Below are positions 35,067-46,087 of a stretch of 64,000 bases of DNA, piece after piece; the first letter of the stretch is position 1; each line of letters begins with the position of its first letter. The translations under genes were made by a program, and so were the position numbers. This DNA comes from Thozetella sp. PMI_491 (lineage: Eukaryota > Ascomycota > Sordariomycetes > Chaetosphaeriales > Chaetosphaeriaceae). Below the pieces are notes generated by a model. It worked only from the letters and a program-made list of their open reading frames with translations, was not told the origin of the DNA and ran no database searches. Location of the stretch: the NCBI GenBank assembly GCA_021432635.1, contig MU270072.1, positions 248,001-312,000 of the forward strand, read 5' to 3'.

Positions 35067-37793
35067 TCACGCCAATCCAGGGTATGTCCCCTTCCCCCAG
35101 TCCTCAACGCCAATGTTCCGCGCCGCGAAGGCCACGTCGTCAAAGCTGATGATGCGGTCCATCTCGAGGAACCGCTGGTCCATCAGCATGTGCGAGATGG
35201 CTGATAGCTCGTCTCCCGTCTCGGCCTCGCGAGCTGGATACGGCAGGATCCCTATCCCGGGCCCGTCCACCGGCCGCGGCGTGGTGCCCGCGATCGACCC
35301 CGTCGCGGTATTGTTTGCAGTGCCCTGCTGATGCGCCATAACGTCGGGCGAGTCGTGGGTTTCGGTGAGCTGGCCCGGCAGTGACTGGGCCGGACGTTGC
35401 GCGTGTTTGTTGTCCGAGTACCCTAGCACGTCGACTGTGTATCTTGGATCGGAGACACAGCAATGGTGGAGTTCCCGCAGCTCCGCGGCGTACGTCGCAG
35501 CCAGCGACTGGCGGCTCCTTGGGTTTTGTTGACCCAGCGGTCCGATCCAGCGTCTAGCCATGGCCTCAAGGCTCTCGACGAGGGACCAGAATTCGGGTAG
35601 TAGGTCGCCGTTGGCGTGTCGCCAGTGTACTGTGTCGGCCCAGTTAGCCACACACTTCCCTTAATGCTAGATGCTGTAGCTTTAGCTCGCATCGCGGAGA
35701 ACACTCACCGAGCAGTACCCTAGCGCTGATAAAGACGCAAAACACAAACTGGCTCGCGACCGGAGAACGGTCCGGCGTATATCGTAGGTATTTTTGTGTG
35801 ATGTTGTTGGTTTCGACAGCGGCGACTTGGCAAGTCTCGGCGCTGCAGGCGCTGGGGAGCTTGACGGCGAGCTCGGTAGACCAGTCGCGGTGCGGGTAGG
35901 CGATGCGCTGGTGCAGCAGGATCATGGAGGTATTATGAGTGACGTGGGCGAGCGTGAGGTTGGGATCCATGTCGATGAGCGCCGGCTGGCGCGAAATGTT
36001 GGAGTCCTGCCACTTCTGCGGGAGGAACATCTTCCAGCTAGGAAAGGCAGGATGGGTCAGTTCATCGTCTCTCATGGGCTAGACAGAAGGGCTTACTGCA
36101 CGAGACGCAGGTCCAGCTCCTTGAAACGCGTTAGCCAGCTGCTGACCTCCTGGCGGTCCTTGAAATTGATCTTTTGCTGTAGGAAGTAGGTTGTGACGCG
36201 GCTTAGGGATTCAGTGGCCTCGATGCAGTAAGCAAACGCGCCGACTGTAGACATGTCCACCGATGTGCTGCCCCGTGACACGCGCGATGGCGCCGACATG
36301 GGGCTCTCGGGCTGCTGCGTAGCAGACTCGATCGCGTCGGGATTCGGGAAGTGAGCTGGCAGGAAGGTGATGGAGTTGCCGATACGGGCGGCCGAGCGGT
36401 CCCAAATACCGAAGTAGGGTGTCACGACGGGCTCCTCCTTGTGCCATAAACCCCCATCCGCGGGAAGTCGACGATGTACGTCGTCAGAAGTCAGGCTCGT
36501 ATTCCATCTAGCACAGCGTTAGCCAAGCGTATATGCCTCCCATCTCGAATGCCAGTGCCTTACCCTGTCGTTACTGAACAGAATCTGGAGGAAGTCAGTG
36601 AGTTGGCCATGGTATGTGCAAGAGCGGGACGGGCTCACCGGTCCAAGTTGAACACGTTCCAAAACACCCGCCGCCGCTCCTCTTCCTCGGTCCAGTTGTG
36701 CGGCGGCGGGAGTGAGGTCAACGGCTTGAGGAGGGGCTGCTTCTCGTGCGCATCCGACTCGACGCTGAGCTGGAGGTACTCGACCGTCCTTGTTAGGGAT
36801 CCGACAAGAGACCAAGCCTTGGAGGCATCTCCATTGCCAATCTGAGCTCGTTAACTATCCGCACAACAATGAAGGGGTCGCAGTTGTGCCTACATCGCTA
36901 AATGCTACAATGGTGAGCGCCTGCAGGTTCTCAACGGCTAGCTGATCCATTGCGTTGAGAAGCACGATCTTCCGTGACTTGTCCACCTGGGCTGCCACGT
37001 CACTGACGCTTAGGGGTGCGCCGTCCATCTCAACGAAGCGGAGTGCAGCGACCACCATGGCGTGGAGTACAACCAGCAACCGGGGGAACTCATCGGGATC
37101 GTGCAGCCGGCGGCGGAATTGTGTATCATGCAAAATGGGGATCCAGGGCTGGATGACACTAAAGTAGACGCTTATAGTCTCCTCGAGCACGTTTGCAGAT
37201 GGTAGGTGGGCCACGCTGTCGTCGAGGCCATGCAGAGGGACGGAGAGTTCGATGTACGGCCTTCCGCAGCTGTCGATCCGCCGCCGCTTCCGGGCACCGC
37301 TTGTGTCGGCGTGTCCTTGGTCAGACGTGGTAGTCCTTCTTCCCGACGCGGTGCTGGCCGGCGACGCAACGGTCGGAGCGAACCCCGGCGTGGGGGGCGG
37401 CGGAGCGGCCGGCCCACCCGAGCTCAACTTCTGGATCTCTTTGGCCAGCAGGGAGAGCACACCAATGACGGAGGCGGAATCCTGGGCTGCGGGGGTCGTG
37501 GCCCTCGCCTCGTCATCCTGTCGGGTCTGCAGGAGGGCTCTCTCCAGGACCTCTGCGCTCAGAGGCGGTATGTCAGTAGCTGCTACTGTCTCTTCGCTCC
37601 AGGGGGGGCACCTACCGACGCGGCGGCTCAGGCTCTCGACGGCGCCGGGCTTGAGCCCCGGCTTGTTCTTGACCAGGTCATAGACGCAGTCGGACCCGAG
37701 CCGGTTGCAGTGCAGACACGCGGGTCGATCCCGCGAGCACTTGAGCTTGCGCTTGCGACACCCCTGACACGAGGGGCTCTCGGTGTCGTCCAT
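35067..37793 (-). CDS. Zn2Cys6 transcription factor with fungal_trans (MHD) domain, likely cluster regulator
   Basis: Seven exons: 37793-37616, 37552-36894, 36841-36639, 36584-36564, 36507-36097, 36037-35709, 35629-35067 (787 residues). The binuclear zinc cluster is [11 protein letters not shown] then [11 protein letters not shown] (Cys 9, 12, 19, 26, 29, 36; C-x2-C-x6-C-x6-C-x2-C-x6-C). A nuclear-localisation-like ARKRRRIDS follows near residue 160. The fungal_trans region spans ~200-500, with [15 protein letters not shown] and [17 protein letters not shown]; the short exon 36584-36564 (21 nt) supplies the FCSVTT part and is needed to keep the motif. Adjacent to transporter and enzymes, and divergent from the DUF2264 gene over 1.2 kb, so it is probably their activator. 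Inducer unknown. Confidence 0.88.
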
Positions 37794-38228
37794 CGTGGGG
37801 CTGCGGGCGATGCCAGCATATGCACAATGCGAATTCGTCGCCGCAATGCTCGGCCGCAAGTTGTGGCGGCCCAGATCGCATGCAACTGGGACCGTAGCAT
37901 ATCCACCAGAGTGCGGGCGCTACTGTGCGGACTTGGAGATTAAACCTGGGGGGACACCGGAGACGGACCCATCGACGTCGCGGCCCTGACTCCCCAGTTT
38001 GGGCGTGTCCGTTGGCTAGATTTTCACGACACTAGCATCATACGTCCTCCCCCGCATCTACTCCGTACCTCCACCCCTTCTTCCCAGCAACCTGGGGTCT
38101 GGCAGGGATGGAAAGTTGGGGCTCATTTGAGCGGCTCTCTGCGCCGTCCTTCGCTAGCTTCTGTGCCTCTCCGCAAGCCTCTGGTGCGGGGTAAAGGCCA
38201 TGGGACATCGCTCCCACCTCCCGATCAA

Positions 38229-38246
38229 TTCGCCCGATGCCCGTTG
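38229..38246 (+). promoter_or_regulatory. 18-bp block shared with the GH88 promoter; candidate operator
   Basis: TTCGCCCGATGCCCGTTG, identical to 43534-43551 and continued by a partly matching GGTT. It lies about 436 bp upstream of the regulator ATG (37793) and about 790 bp upstream of the DUF2264 ATG. Confidence 0.55.
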
Positions 38247-38452
38247 CCGGTTTCCACGAGCCAACCGACTCGGCAACGGCGTGGCTACCGAGGTGGCGCT
38301 AGCACTTGATTCAGCAAACGGACGAGTGGCAAGGCTCAATATCGCCGTTCGATACCCTATGCGACTACAAGCACATAGACGGTCCCGAAAACGATGTAGG
38401 GGACGCGAATGCGGGAAATAGCACGTATAAGGCGCTAGGTGATCCCGAAAGA

Positions 38453-38460
38453 CGGGCATC
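38453..38460 (-). promoter_or_regulatory. Inverted partial copy of the candidate operator
   Basis: CGGGCATC, reverse complement of GATGCCCG (8 of the 9 core bases), 577 bp upstream of the DUF2264 start. Confidence 0.3.
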
Positions 38461-39037
38461 ACCAATAGCATGCAAGTTCACGTGCGCGTGATGGATAATT
38501 GGTTTGGATTATTGGCACGACGGCTAAATAAATTTACATCCTTATCCTAGCTTGTCCAGGCTGCGAAGGTGCTCGCATAAGTTAATTCGCGTAGACCTGT
38601 TCTCGGGTTAGTTAGTGGTGTGTTTACGCTTGAGCCATCGGAAGGATAGATCGATGCACCAGGGTATCTTGAACAAACAAAAGGCCTGGGTCAAATAAAT
38701 GCATAAAAATTGGATAATGGATCCGTAAATGTGTCAAATCCCGATTCATCGGTAGCTAATCTTCTCTGGCCAGTGTTGGGAGGTGACGCGAGACGGTGCT
38801 CGTTCGTCGGTTTCCCCTCCGAGACGTCGTCCGTCCCCCCGCTGCACCGCAGCCAACCCCACTACGCCCGCTCAGCTGCCCGCAGCAGCTCCCGAGCTCG
38901 GCAGAGCAGCTCGAGCGACCGACTGCACTGTTCGTAATAGCTACTCGTAGAACCATATTACAGCTCAGTCTGGAAACTCCAAGCAGACCTTCTACTATCT
39001 CGCCCTCCGTCCTTGCGCTCCCTTCCACTAAAGCACC

Positions 39038-41332
39038 ATGCCGCCCCTCAGCGGCTTCTCCGACAATCCCCTCCGGACCAGAGGCGACCTAGTTCGTGCA
39101 ACACTAGCTCTACTGAAGCCCCTCCACCCGTACTTCTCTCCCGAACATGCTCGCATCCGTATCCCCAGCGCCACCGGCGCCCACTTCGACGAAGGGGCTG
39201 CCCAGCTAGAGGGCTTTGCCCGCCCGCTCTGGGCCGTCGGCGCGCTCCTCGCTGGGCTCTCCGCCTCGGAGCCGGGGGCTTCATCTGATGGCCCCAGCGC
39301 CGACGAGATCGACGCCGTGCTCGCCCCCTGGCTCCACGGGCTGGCGACAGGCACGGACCCATCCCACCCGGAGTTCTGGGGCGCTGTCAACGAGACGGAC
39401 CAGCGCATGGTGGAGGCCGAGATCATAGCCTTCGTGCTACTAGCGGCGCCGGACCGCGTGTACGAGCCGCTCTCGCCGGCCGCCAAAGCGAACGTGCGAC
39501 AGTGGCTGCTCGGCCTCCACGGCAAGCCCATGCCCGTCAACAACTGGCGCTGGTTCCGCGTCTTTGCGGACCTCGCCCTCGTGCGGGTATGCGGCATGCC
39601 CGAGGCCGAGCTCCGCGCAGAGATGGATGCCGATCTGGCCATGCTCGAGGGCTTCTACATTGGTGACGGCTGGGCCGGCGACGGGCCGTGGCTGACAGCC
39701 GAGGCCGCGGCGAAGGAACGTGAGCGGGAGGAAGCCCCTGGCGGCCGACGAGACACCGTCGGCGTGGGGCGCCAGGTCGACTACTACTCCGGGAGCTTTG
39801 CGATCCAGTTCAGCCAACTGCTCTATACCAAATTTGCTGGAGACATGGATCCGGAGAGGACTGAGCGGTATCGCAGCCGGGCCCGTGATTTTGGCCGTAG
39901 CTTCTGGCGCTACTTTGACGCCCAAGGTTTGTCATACTGCCCCTCGAGATACCCATTCTCATACTGAGTCGACGTTGTAGGTGCCGCTGTTCCATTCGGA
40001 CGTTCCCTTACATACCGCTTCGCTTGCGGAGGCTACTTTGCTGCGCTAGCTGTCGCCCAGGTTCCGGACATGCCAGAGCCTCTCGCCGACCCCGGTGCCG
40101 TCAAGGGATTCCTTCTGCGCCATCTGCGCTGGTGGGGCGCGCATTCTAGTAACATTTTCTACTCTGATGGCACCATGAACCTTGGCTGGCTGTATCCGTG
40201 AGTGCCGCTCCATCGAAGGCATGTCGACTCTAAGGGTGATGTAGCTGACATGGCTAGAAACACAAATATGTGCGAGGACTACAACTCCCCTCAGTCAGTC
40301 TACTGGTGCCTCAAGACGCTCATCGCCGTTGCACTTCCGGAAAGCGACCCGTTCTGGAGTGCACGGGAGGTGGAGTACCCGACTCTTGAGCCCTCAGCGG
40401 CAGTTGCCATTGTTCCAACGCCGCGCCAGATACTGTGCAATCACCCACTCTCCAACCACCACTTCTTCCTCTCTCCTGCGCAGTTTGTCGCCTGGCCCAT
40501 GCGAGCAACGCAGGCCAAGTACTCCAAATTCGCCTACAGCTCGGCCTTCGGTTTCAGCGTCCCCACGGGACCCCTGATCGAGCAGATCGCGCCAGATAGC
40601 ACGTTAGCGGTCAGCCGGGATCGAGCCGAGACTTGGGCGGTCAAGTGGCGTTTCGTCGACGAGGCGAAGCTCTCGAATGATTCTGTGTTAGTCTCCCAAG
40701 AGTCTGGCCAGACACCGGTGACCACTGCAAGCGTGCGATGGTACCCGTGGGGTGATCGGACGGTGGCGATCGACACCATTCTTGTGCCGCCTACCGATCG
40801 CTGGCCGGACTGGCACATCCGCATTCACCGGATTCGCGGCACTGCTCTCAGCTCGCTTCAGACCGTAGAGGGCGGTTTCGCCATTTCGGGACGCCAGGGC
40901 TCGGACGAGAAGCGCGTGCCCGTCCTGGACGAGCTTCCAACGGACGCGAAAGTTGGGTCTACATCCGGCGTTGTCAAATCTGAAGACTCAGTCTTGGTGC
41001 TCTCTGCAGCTGGAGCGAGCGGCGTGGTGGCGTTGAAGACGCTCAAGGGATGCGAGAAGGCGTCCACATCACCCTCTGCGCTGCACCCCGATACCAATAC
41101 GAACCTGATGTGCCGCAGAACACTAATTCCTACGGTGCAAGGCGAGATCAGAAGCTTTGAGGGGGAAAACGAAGCTCTGCTCGTCACGGCCGTCTTCGCC
41201 ATCTCAACAGAGGCCAACGGTGGCTGGGACAATAACCCGAAAACTCTAAAGGAGCGCTGGCAAGACCGTCCGATTGTGCATCTCGAAGACGGGAAGGGCA
41301 TCAAGGAGGGTATCTTGATCAAAAGTTCTTAG
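39038..41332 (+). CDS. DUF2264-family protein, GH154-like putative uronide hydrolase
   Basis: Exons 39038-39926, 39981-40197 and 40258-41332 encode 726 residues. The DUF2264 alpha/alpha-barrel region covers residues ~5-370: [103 protein letters not shown] and [20 protein letters not shown] beta-rich C-terminal half follows. Bacterial relatives occur in polysaccharide-utilisation loci; I recall that GH154 (beta-glucuronidase) covers this fold, but this mapping is from memory. No signal peptide, so intracellular. The neighbour GH88, a sugar transporter and a regulator support a role in breaking down an imported uronic-acid oligosaccharide. The convergent GH88 gene ends 224 bp away. Confidence 0.87.
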
Positions 41333-41556
41333 GAGCTAAAAGATAGTTTATAAATAATTGAAAACGATAACCGTAGCCCGAGAAAGAGTGATCGCAGAGA
41401 CGAGAACTCATATCACATTTATCAAGGAACAAGGTTTAATGGTACTGCGCAGCCTCAATATACCTTGGAACAAGGCTTCAGTATCATAAATGTATCTCTT
41501 AGTCTTGATCTTGCGTAATGTATATTGATATCTACCCATTCCGGACCGAAGGCGTT

Positions 41557-43190
41557 TTATACAAGCCCCGCCCTTAAGAGGCGGTTCCCAAACTCTATCA
41601 AGTAGTAGTCGGCATACACTAAACCGTGGTCCCAGTACCGCTTGTGGTCTCGCGAGTTGTGGTTTGCGGTCGCATGCTTCACAATGGCATCGAACGTCTG
41701 CCCAGGCGTCGTGTCCCGCACCGAGACGGCACCGTCTTGCACACTCAGCTCGGTCGTCTCCCGCGAATAGCACAGCGCGAGGGTGTCCTCTACGATCGTT
41801 ACGGCCGCTTCCAGATACCGCCGTGCGAGGTCATGCTTGCCTACGCCCGTGAGCTCTTGCGACAGCACCAGCATCCCGTTCGCGGCGATAATGCCTGCTG
41901 AGGAGTCGCGGAGAGGCCCCGCGGTGGTGTTGTTTTCGTCATCGTGCAGCGGCGCGTCGAAGTCCCAGCGTGGCACCCAGCGGCCCGCCTTGCGCTCGCC
42001 GTCCGGTCCCTGCACGACGCGCTCGACATCGTCGGGCGCCGTTTCGAGCCGCAGGAGAAAGTACTCGGCAAGACCGCATGCCGCATCCAAGAAGGCAGGG
42101 TCACGCGTCCAGCCAAAGGTCTGCGAGTACCCCAGGATCCCCCACGCCTGGCCGCGGGCCCACGTGCTTGTCGCCGAGTAGCCCTGAGCCGTGCGCTTCT
42201 CCCTGACTCCGCCGGTCTTCGGGTCGAAATCAACCACATGGAAGGTGCTGTAGAGTGGCAGGCCGGCTCTCCCGCCTGCATCATAGTAGGGCGCCTGATG
42301 CGCCGCTCGTCCCTTCAGCACGGACTCTTCCTTCTCCGGTCGTAGGAGGGAGCCCTTCACGGCACGCGCGTGAGATGTCGCCGCGTCTCGGATAGCGGTG
42401 TTTCCCGTCTCTGCCGCTACCCAATAGAGCAGATCGAGGTTGCACATCGAGTCCACGATGACGAGGAAGTCCGTCTCGGGGTTGTCGATGGTGACACGGT
42501 CTTGGATCAGGACATCCCAGGAGCGGATGGCGCCAACAACACCGTTGTAGCGCGTATACAGTGACTCGGCGGCCGTGATGACCGATGCAAGCGCAGCCTC
42601 GTCATGAAGCAGTTCCCAACGACTGCGCATCGTCGGCACTACCATGAAGCCGACATCGTGTGTATCGGTCCTCTTCGCCATACCGTGAATGGGACCCGCC
42701 CAGTCTGTGCCCAGACGCAATAGTTCTCCTCGAACGACAGCACGTGCCTTCGCATCGAGAGGATGGTCCAGCGCGGAGTTACCGGGAAACTTGATCCACC
42801 GCTCGAGCAGTGAGTGAAGCGATCCGGGGAAGAAGCCACAAGTCCAGAATTGGGCTTCTCGCAGGACGTAGTGACCGGCATCCTCCCCAGTCTCCAAGAC
42901 ATATTCCGGGTAAGCCGCAGGGGGGTTCTAGCAGACATTAGACGTCGAGTCTAGCCACTCTCTGCTCGAGCGGGCCTTACATTGTTCACGAGACCGTCTG
43001 CTGCCGTCCTCAGAAGCTTGGCTGTCACGTTCTCTGAGAAGAGCTCGCTTAACCGGCTCCCGATAGACGGGGCAACGTTGGCGGCGATGGTCGGCAGCAG
43101 CATCCTTTCTGGCGACTCGTCTCCTGTGGACATGCTGGTGTCGCTGTTAGCAACAAAGATCTCGGAGCTTTCAGAATCCGTGGCAGCCAT
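41557..43190 (-). CDS. GH88 unsaturated glucuronyl hydrolase
   Basis: Exons 43190-42981 and 42927-41557 encode 526 residues. The GH88 (alpha/alpha)6 barrel begins near residue 80: [28 protein letters not shown] with Asp near 161 (equivalent to the conserved Asp88 of Bacillus UGL); [15 protein letters not shown] with Asp corresponding to the Asp149 catalytic region; [33 protein letters not shown]; and [24 protein letters not shown] at the end. The family removes a 4,5-unsaturated uronic acid from the non-reducing end of lyase products by vinyl-ether hydration. No signal peptide, so cytosolic and dependent on import. The N-terminal 70-residue exon is an unmatched extension. The promoter carries the 18-bp block shared with the regulator/DUF2264 region. 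Confidence 0.92.
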
Positions 43191-44425
43191 CTCGAAAAGG
43201 TGCTGATCAGGCCGCCACTACGTGCTTTCCGTCCAGGGTGCACCGGTTCACTTACCAAGGGCGAGCGTCTTGGGGTCGACTCTAGAAGTACCTTAGGCGC
43301 GTCGACCGGTTGTGAGTGTAGTCCGGTTAGCGCCCCGATCGAGAGAATGCGCCGAACAGAGATCCCCCGTCTCGCCGGTGGCGGGCAGAGTGCTTAGTAC
43401 AGCCGCTGCCCATCTCATGGTGAGCCGGGCATCCTGATTTGCCGGGCCGCTCAGGGAATCTCCATGGCCCCGAGGGCGGGGAAATGCAACGCCGGAAGGA
43501 CATTGCAATGTCACGCTTAGTGCCGCCCCGGTCTTCGCCCGATGCCCGTTGATGGTTCCCCACTCTTTTGGTTGGCTAGCACGCTTTCTATCCAACCCCG
43601 GACATTAGCTAACAGGGAGATCTAGGTCAAGGTCAAAGGCACTTTTCCATCCGTATTTGACTGACCATCTGACAGGCTTGCTCTTGAATAGAGCCGCAAC
43701 GACAGTAAAGAGCGCAACGCAGAAATCCGGGACCACCTCAAGGCTAGCTCTGCTTGTTCCTCCTCTTCCCCGCGACTCACGCGAAAGCTAGCAGGGCTGC
43801 GGAAAGTATCTCTGCAGCCCCGGCGAAAGCGATGGCACGCTAGCATTTACTAACCGGAGCTACCAGAGCCTCGGCGAGATACGACGGCGGGTTAACTGCT
43901 TAGGGGTGAGTGCAAATAGAGGATAGGTACAAGACTACCTTGAACCTACCAATAGGTTGGGCGCTTGTTATGCTCGCTTGCGACTAGGTATGCAGCGAGT
44001 TTAGCCGCGCCCTGGCACGTATTCCTCTCTTAAAGGCAAATCCCCTTCTAGTAGGGCAACTAGCTAGATGTTAACGAATGGGGCTCTACGGTGGCGCCGC
44101 TGGGCTATTAAGGGGCAAACCCTTGCTAAGAGACACCACTCTCCTTAAGTTTCCTTGTTATAGCTGCATAAGAAGACGGAAGTGATGTCCGACTACAAGC
44201 CCAGTCTAAAGAAGAGGGACAAAAAAGTACTAGGGCTAGTTCCATGCTTTAAGAGTATTCCGACCTCTTGGCATTGAGACAATCATCGGCTCACCTAGGA
44301 CGGGAGATCATTTTTTCGAACGCACAAGCGGAAGCATTGCCTTCTCGGGATATTTCAGAATCTCTGGCATACGTTGGGATCTCGCTAAGCCTAGGGTCGC
44401 TATGTGTTGAAATCCTTGACCGTTG
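43191..44425. other. GH88 promoter region and gene-free interval
   Basis: 1.2 kb. Besides the operator-like block the sequence shows no gene; ORFs at 43293-43595, 43622-43846 and 44268-44537 are unsupported. Confidence 0.5.
43534..43551 (+). promoter_or_regulatory. 18-bp block shared with the regulator/DUF2264 promoter; candidate operator
   Basis: TTCGCCCGATGCCCGTTG, identical to 38229-38246, about 345 bp upstream of the GH88 ATG at 43190. Confidence 0.55.
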
Positions 44426-46087
44426 TTATTTGCCTTCCGACAACTTAAACCGCATCATGACACGATGCTTCGGTACAAGGATTGTTCGAATGCCGTTCTC
44501 AAAGTTCGTTGCCCTTGTGGAGCTTTCCAAGCTTTGAAACCGGCGCAGCAAGCAGACAATCGCATAGCCCATCTCAGTCAGAGCATGCTGCTGCCCCAGA
44601 CAGGTTTGTGGGCCGCCGTGGAAAGGAATGTATTCCCACCCTACCTTTCTATCAGCCCATCGCTCGGGCAGGAAGGCCCAAGCTTCTGGCCCCCAGATAT
44701 CCGTACGGCGGTGCATTAAGTAAGTGTTGAATGCCACCGTCGTCCCGGCTTGCACGGCCACCGGATCTTTTCCTTCAGGTCCTCCACCTAAGGGGAGTAC
44801 GGTGTCGCAGGTCGCTTGGCGGGCATTGAGAGGGCCGGTAGGATAGAGTCTAACAACTTCGAAGATGACCCATTGCAAGTAAGTGCATGAGCGGGTGTTG
44901 TCAAATGTAACCGGCTTCTTTGGATCAAACTCGGTTCCGAATGTGTCAATAATTGCTCCCCGAAGCCGATTGAAGCATTCCGGATGCGCCTCTAAAAGGA
45001 TCATCGCCCAGGTGAGTGTAGCAGCGGTGGTGTCGCGCCCGGCAACGAGCAACTGCATGACCTGGTTCCGCAGCGCAATCTTGTCCGGATAATCGTGCAC
45101 AAGATCGGATATTAGACCATATTTTCGCTCGTCATCGTTTGGGCGCTCGGCGGCTGTACCATTGGCCATCTTCGTGGCGGCTGCTTCTGCATGAGCAGCT
45201 GCTTGTCGTATGTATAGGTCTACGTATGATTTGATCTTGTAGCATGCCAACCGAAATGCAATTCCATCGGCGAGGAACCAAAGTCGGCCCAGTTTCAGAC
45301 GCAACGCAACATAATCTAGCGCCGCGTCAAATGCCGTGGCGAAGTCGTGTATGATAAGCCGGTATCGGGACCAGAAACCCCTGCTGTGAACGTTACCTCT
45401 GATCCTCATAGCTTCTTCATGTGAACCAGCACTGGTGCCAAACATGAATTCGGTGGCTGCATCGAGCGTGAACCGATTGAAAATCACGAGGATATCTTGT
45501 TCTTTTGTCCAGCCATTCTCTTGGGGCGGCCCCAGTGCGTCAAAAGCATTCCGAACGTGAGGCTCTAGTTTAGACACCTTTCGAACACGTTTGAGAGAGA
45601 ACTGTGACTTGACCAGACCTCTGCTGTGTGCCCAGGAACTACCGTTTGAGGTAAAGACTCCGGGACCCATAACCGGGTTCAACGCGTTTGGCATCGTCTG
45701 CGGCCGGTGGTAATCTGAGAAATTGGTCGACAGCACTGTCTTTACATTGGCTGGATCGATGGTATAGATAGCCTTGACGTGACCGGTGAAATAGTGAGCA
45801 ATCGCGTGCGTAGTTCCGTATTTGCGGAAAACGCTATTCATATAGTCGTTGAATACATCGCCTGGTTGGCGAAGTCTGTTCCACTTGTGATTGATGCCGT
45901 GAAACACAGAGCTTGAGATAGTCGGAGTGGTCCTACACGCATGCTTCTGGGCAAAATCACGGAACCGGTAAGCACTGATGGTCCATTTAGTCCAACTGAT
46001 AACCTGGTGAATGCAAGCGAGGAGGACGGCGATTAGGCAGAGGTACACGTTGGCAGCCGTCTCCCACGATGCTCCGTTTAGTGCCAT
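44426..46087 (-). CDS. Cytochrome P450, CYP52-type (alkane/fatty-acid hydroxylase-like)
   Basis: Intronless, 553 residues from the ATG at 46087. An N-terminal anchor (about residues 13-32) is followed by DYHRPQTMPNALNPVMGPGVF and NGSSWAHSRGLVKSQFS, which are CYP52-clan landmarks, then the I-helix LLVAGRDTTAATLTWAM, ExxR in FEVVRLYPTGPLNARQA, PERW (FLPERWADRK) and the haem loop FHGGPQTCLGQQHALTE with ligand Cys near 496. FxGGPxxCxGQ is characteristic of CYP52/CYP63/CYP539-like enzymes that omega-hydroxylate alkanes or fatty acids in the ER. All key residues are present. It stands alone between long gene-free stretches. Confidence 0.93.
   Translation of the reverse strand: MALNGASWETAANVYLCLIAVLLACIHQVISWTKWTISAYRFRDFAQKHACRTTPTISSSVFHGINHKWNRLRQPGDVFNDYMNSVFRKYGTTHAIAHYFTGHVKAIYTIDPANVKTVLSTNFSDYHRPQTMPNALNPVMGPGVFTSNGSSWAHSRGLVKSQFSLKRVRKVSKLEPHVRNAFDALGPPQENGWTKEQDILVIFNRFTLDAATEFMFGTSAGSHEEAMRIRGNVHSRGFWSRYRLIIHDFATAFDAALDYVALRLKLGRLWFLADGIAFRLACYKIKSYVDLYIRQAAAHAEAAATKMANGTAAERPNDDERKYGLISDLVHDYPDKIALRNQVMQLLVAGRDTTAATLTWAMILLEAHPECFNRLRGAIIDTFGTEFDPKKPVTFDNTRSCTYLQWVIFEVVRLYPTGPLNARQATCDTVLPLGGGPEGKDPVAVQAGTTVAFNTYLMHRRTDIWGPEAWAFLPERWADRKVGWEYIPFHGGPQTCLGQQHALTEMGYAIVCLLRRFQSLESSTRATNFENGIRTILVPKHRVMMRFKLSEGK

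Larger units (their letters stand above)
37794..39037. other. Bidirectional promoter between regulator and DUF2264 gene
   Basis: 1.24 kb without a gene. Holds the 18-bp shared block at 38229-38246, an inverted partial copy at 38453-38460, CreA-like hexamers (CCCCGC and CTCCAC near 38050-38075, CTGGGG near 38093) and CGG/CCG triplets. This content fits a carbon-regulated divergent promoter. Confidence 0.5.
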
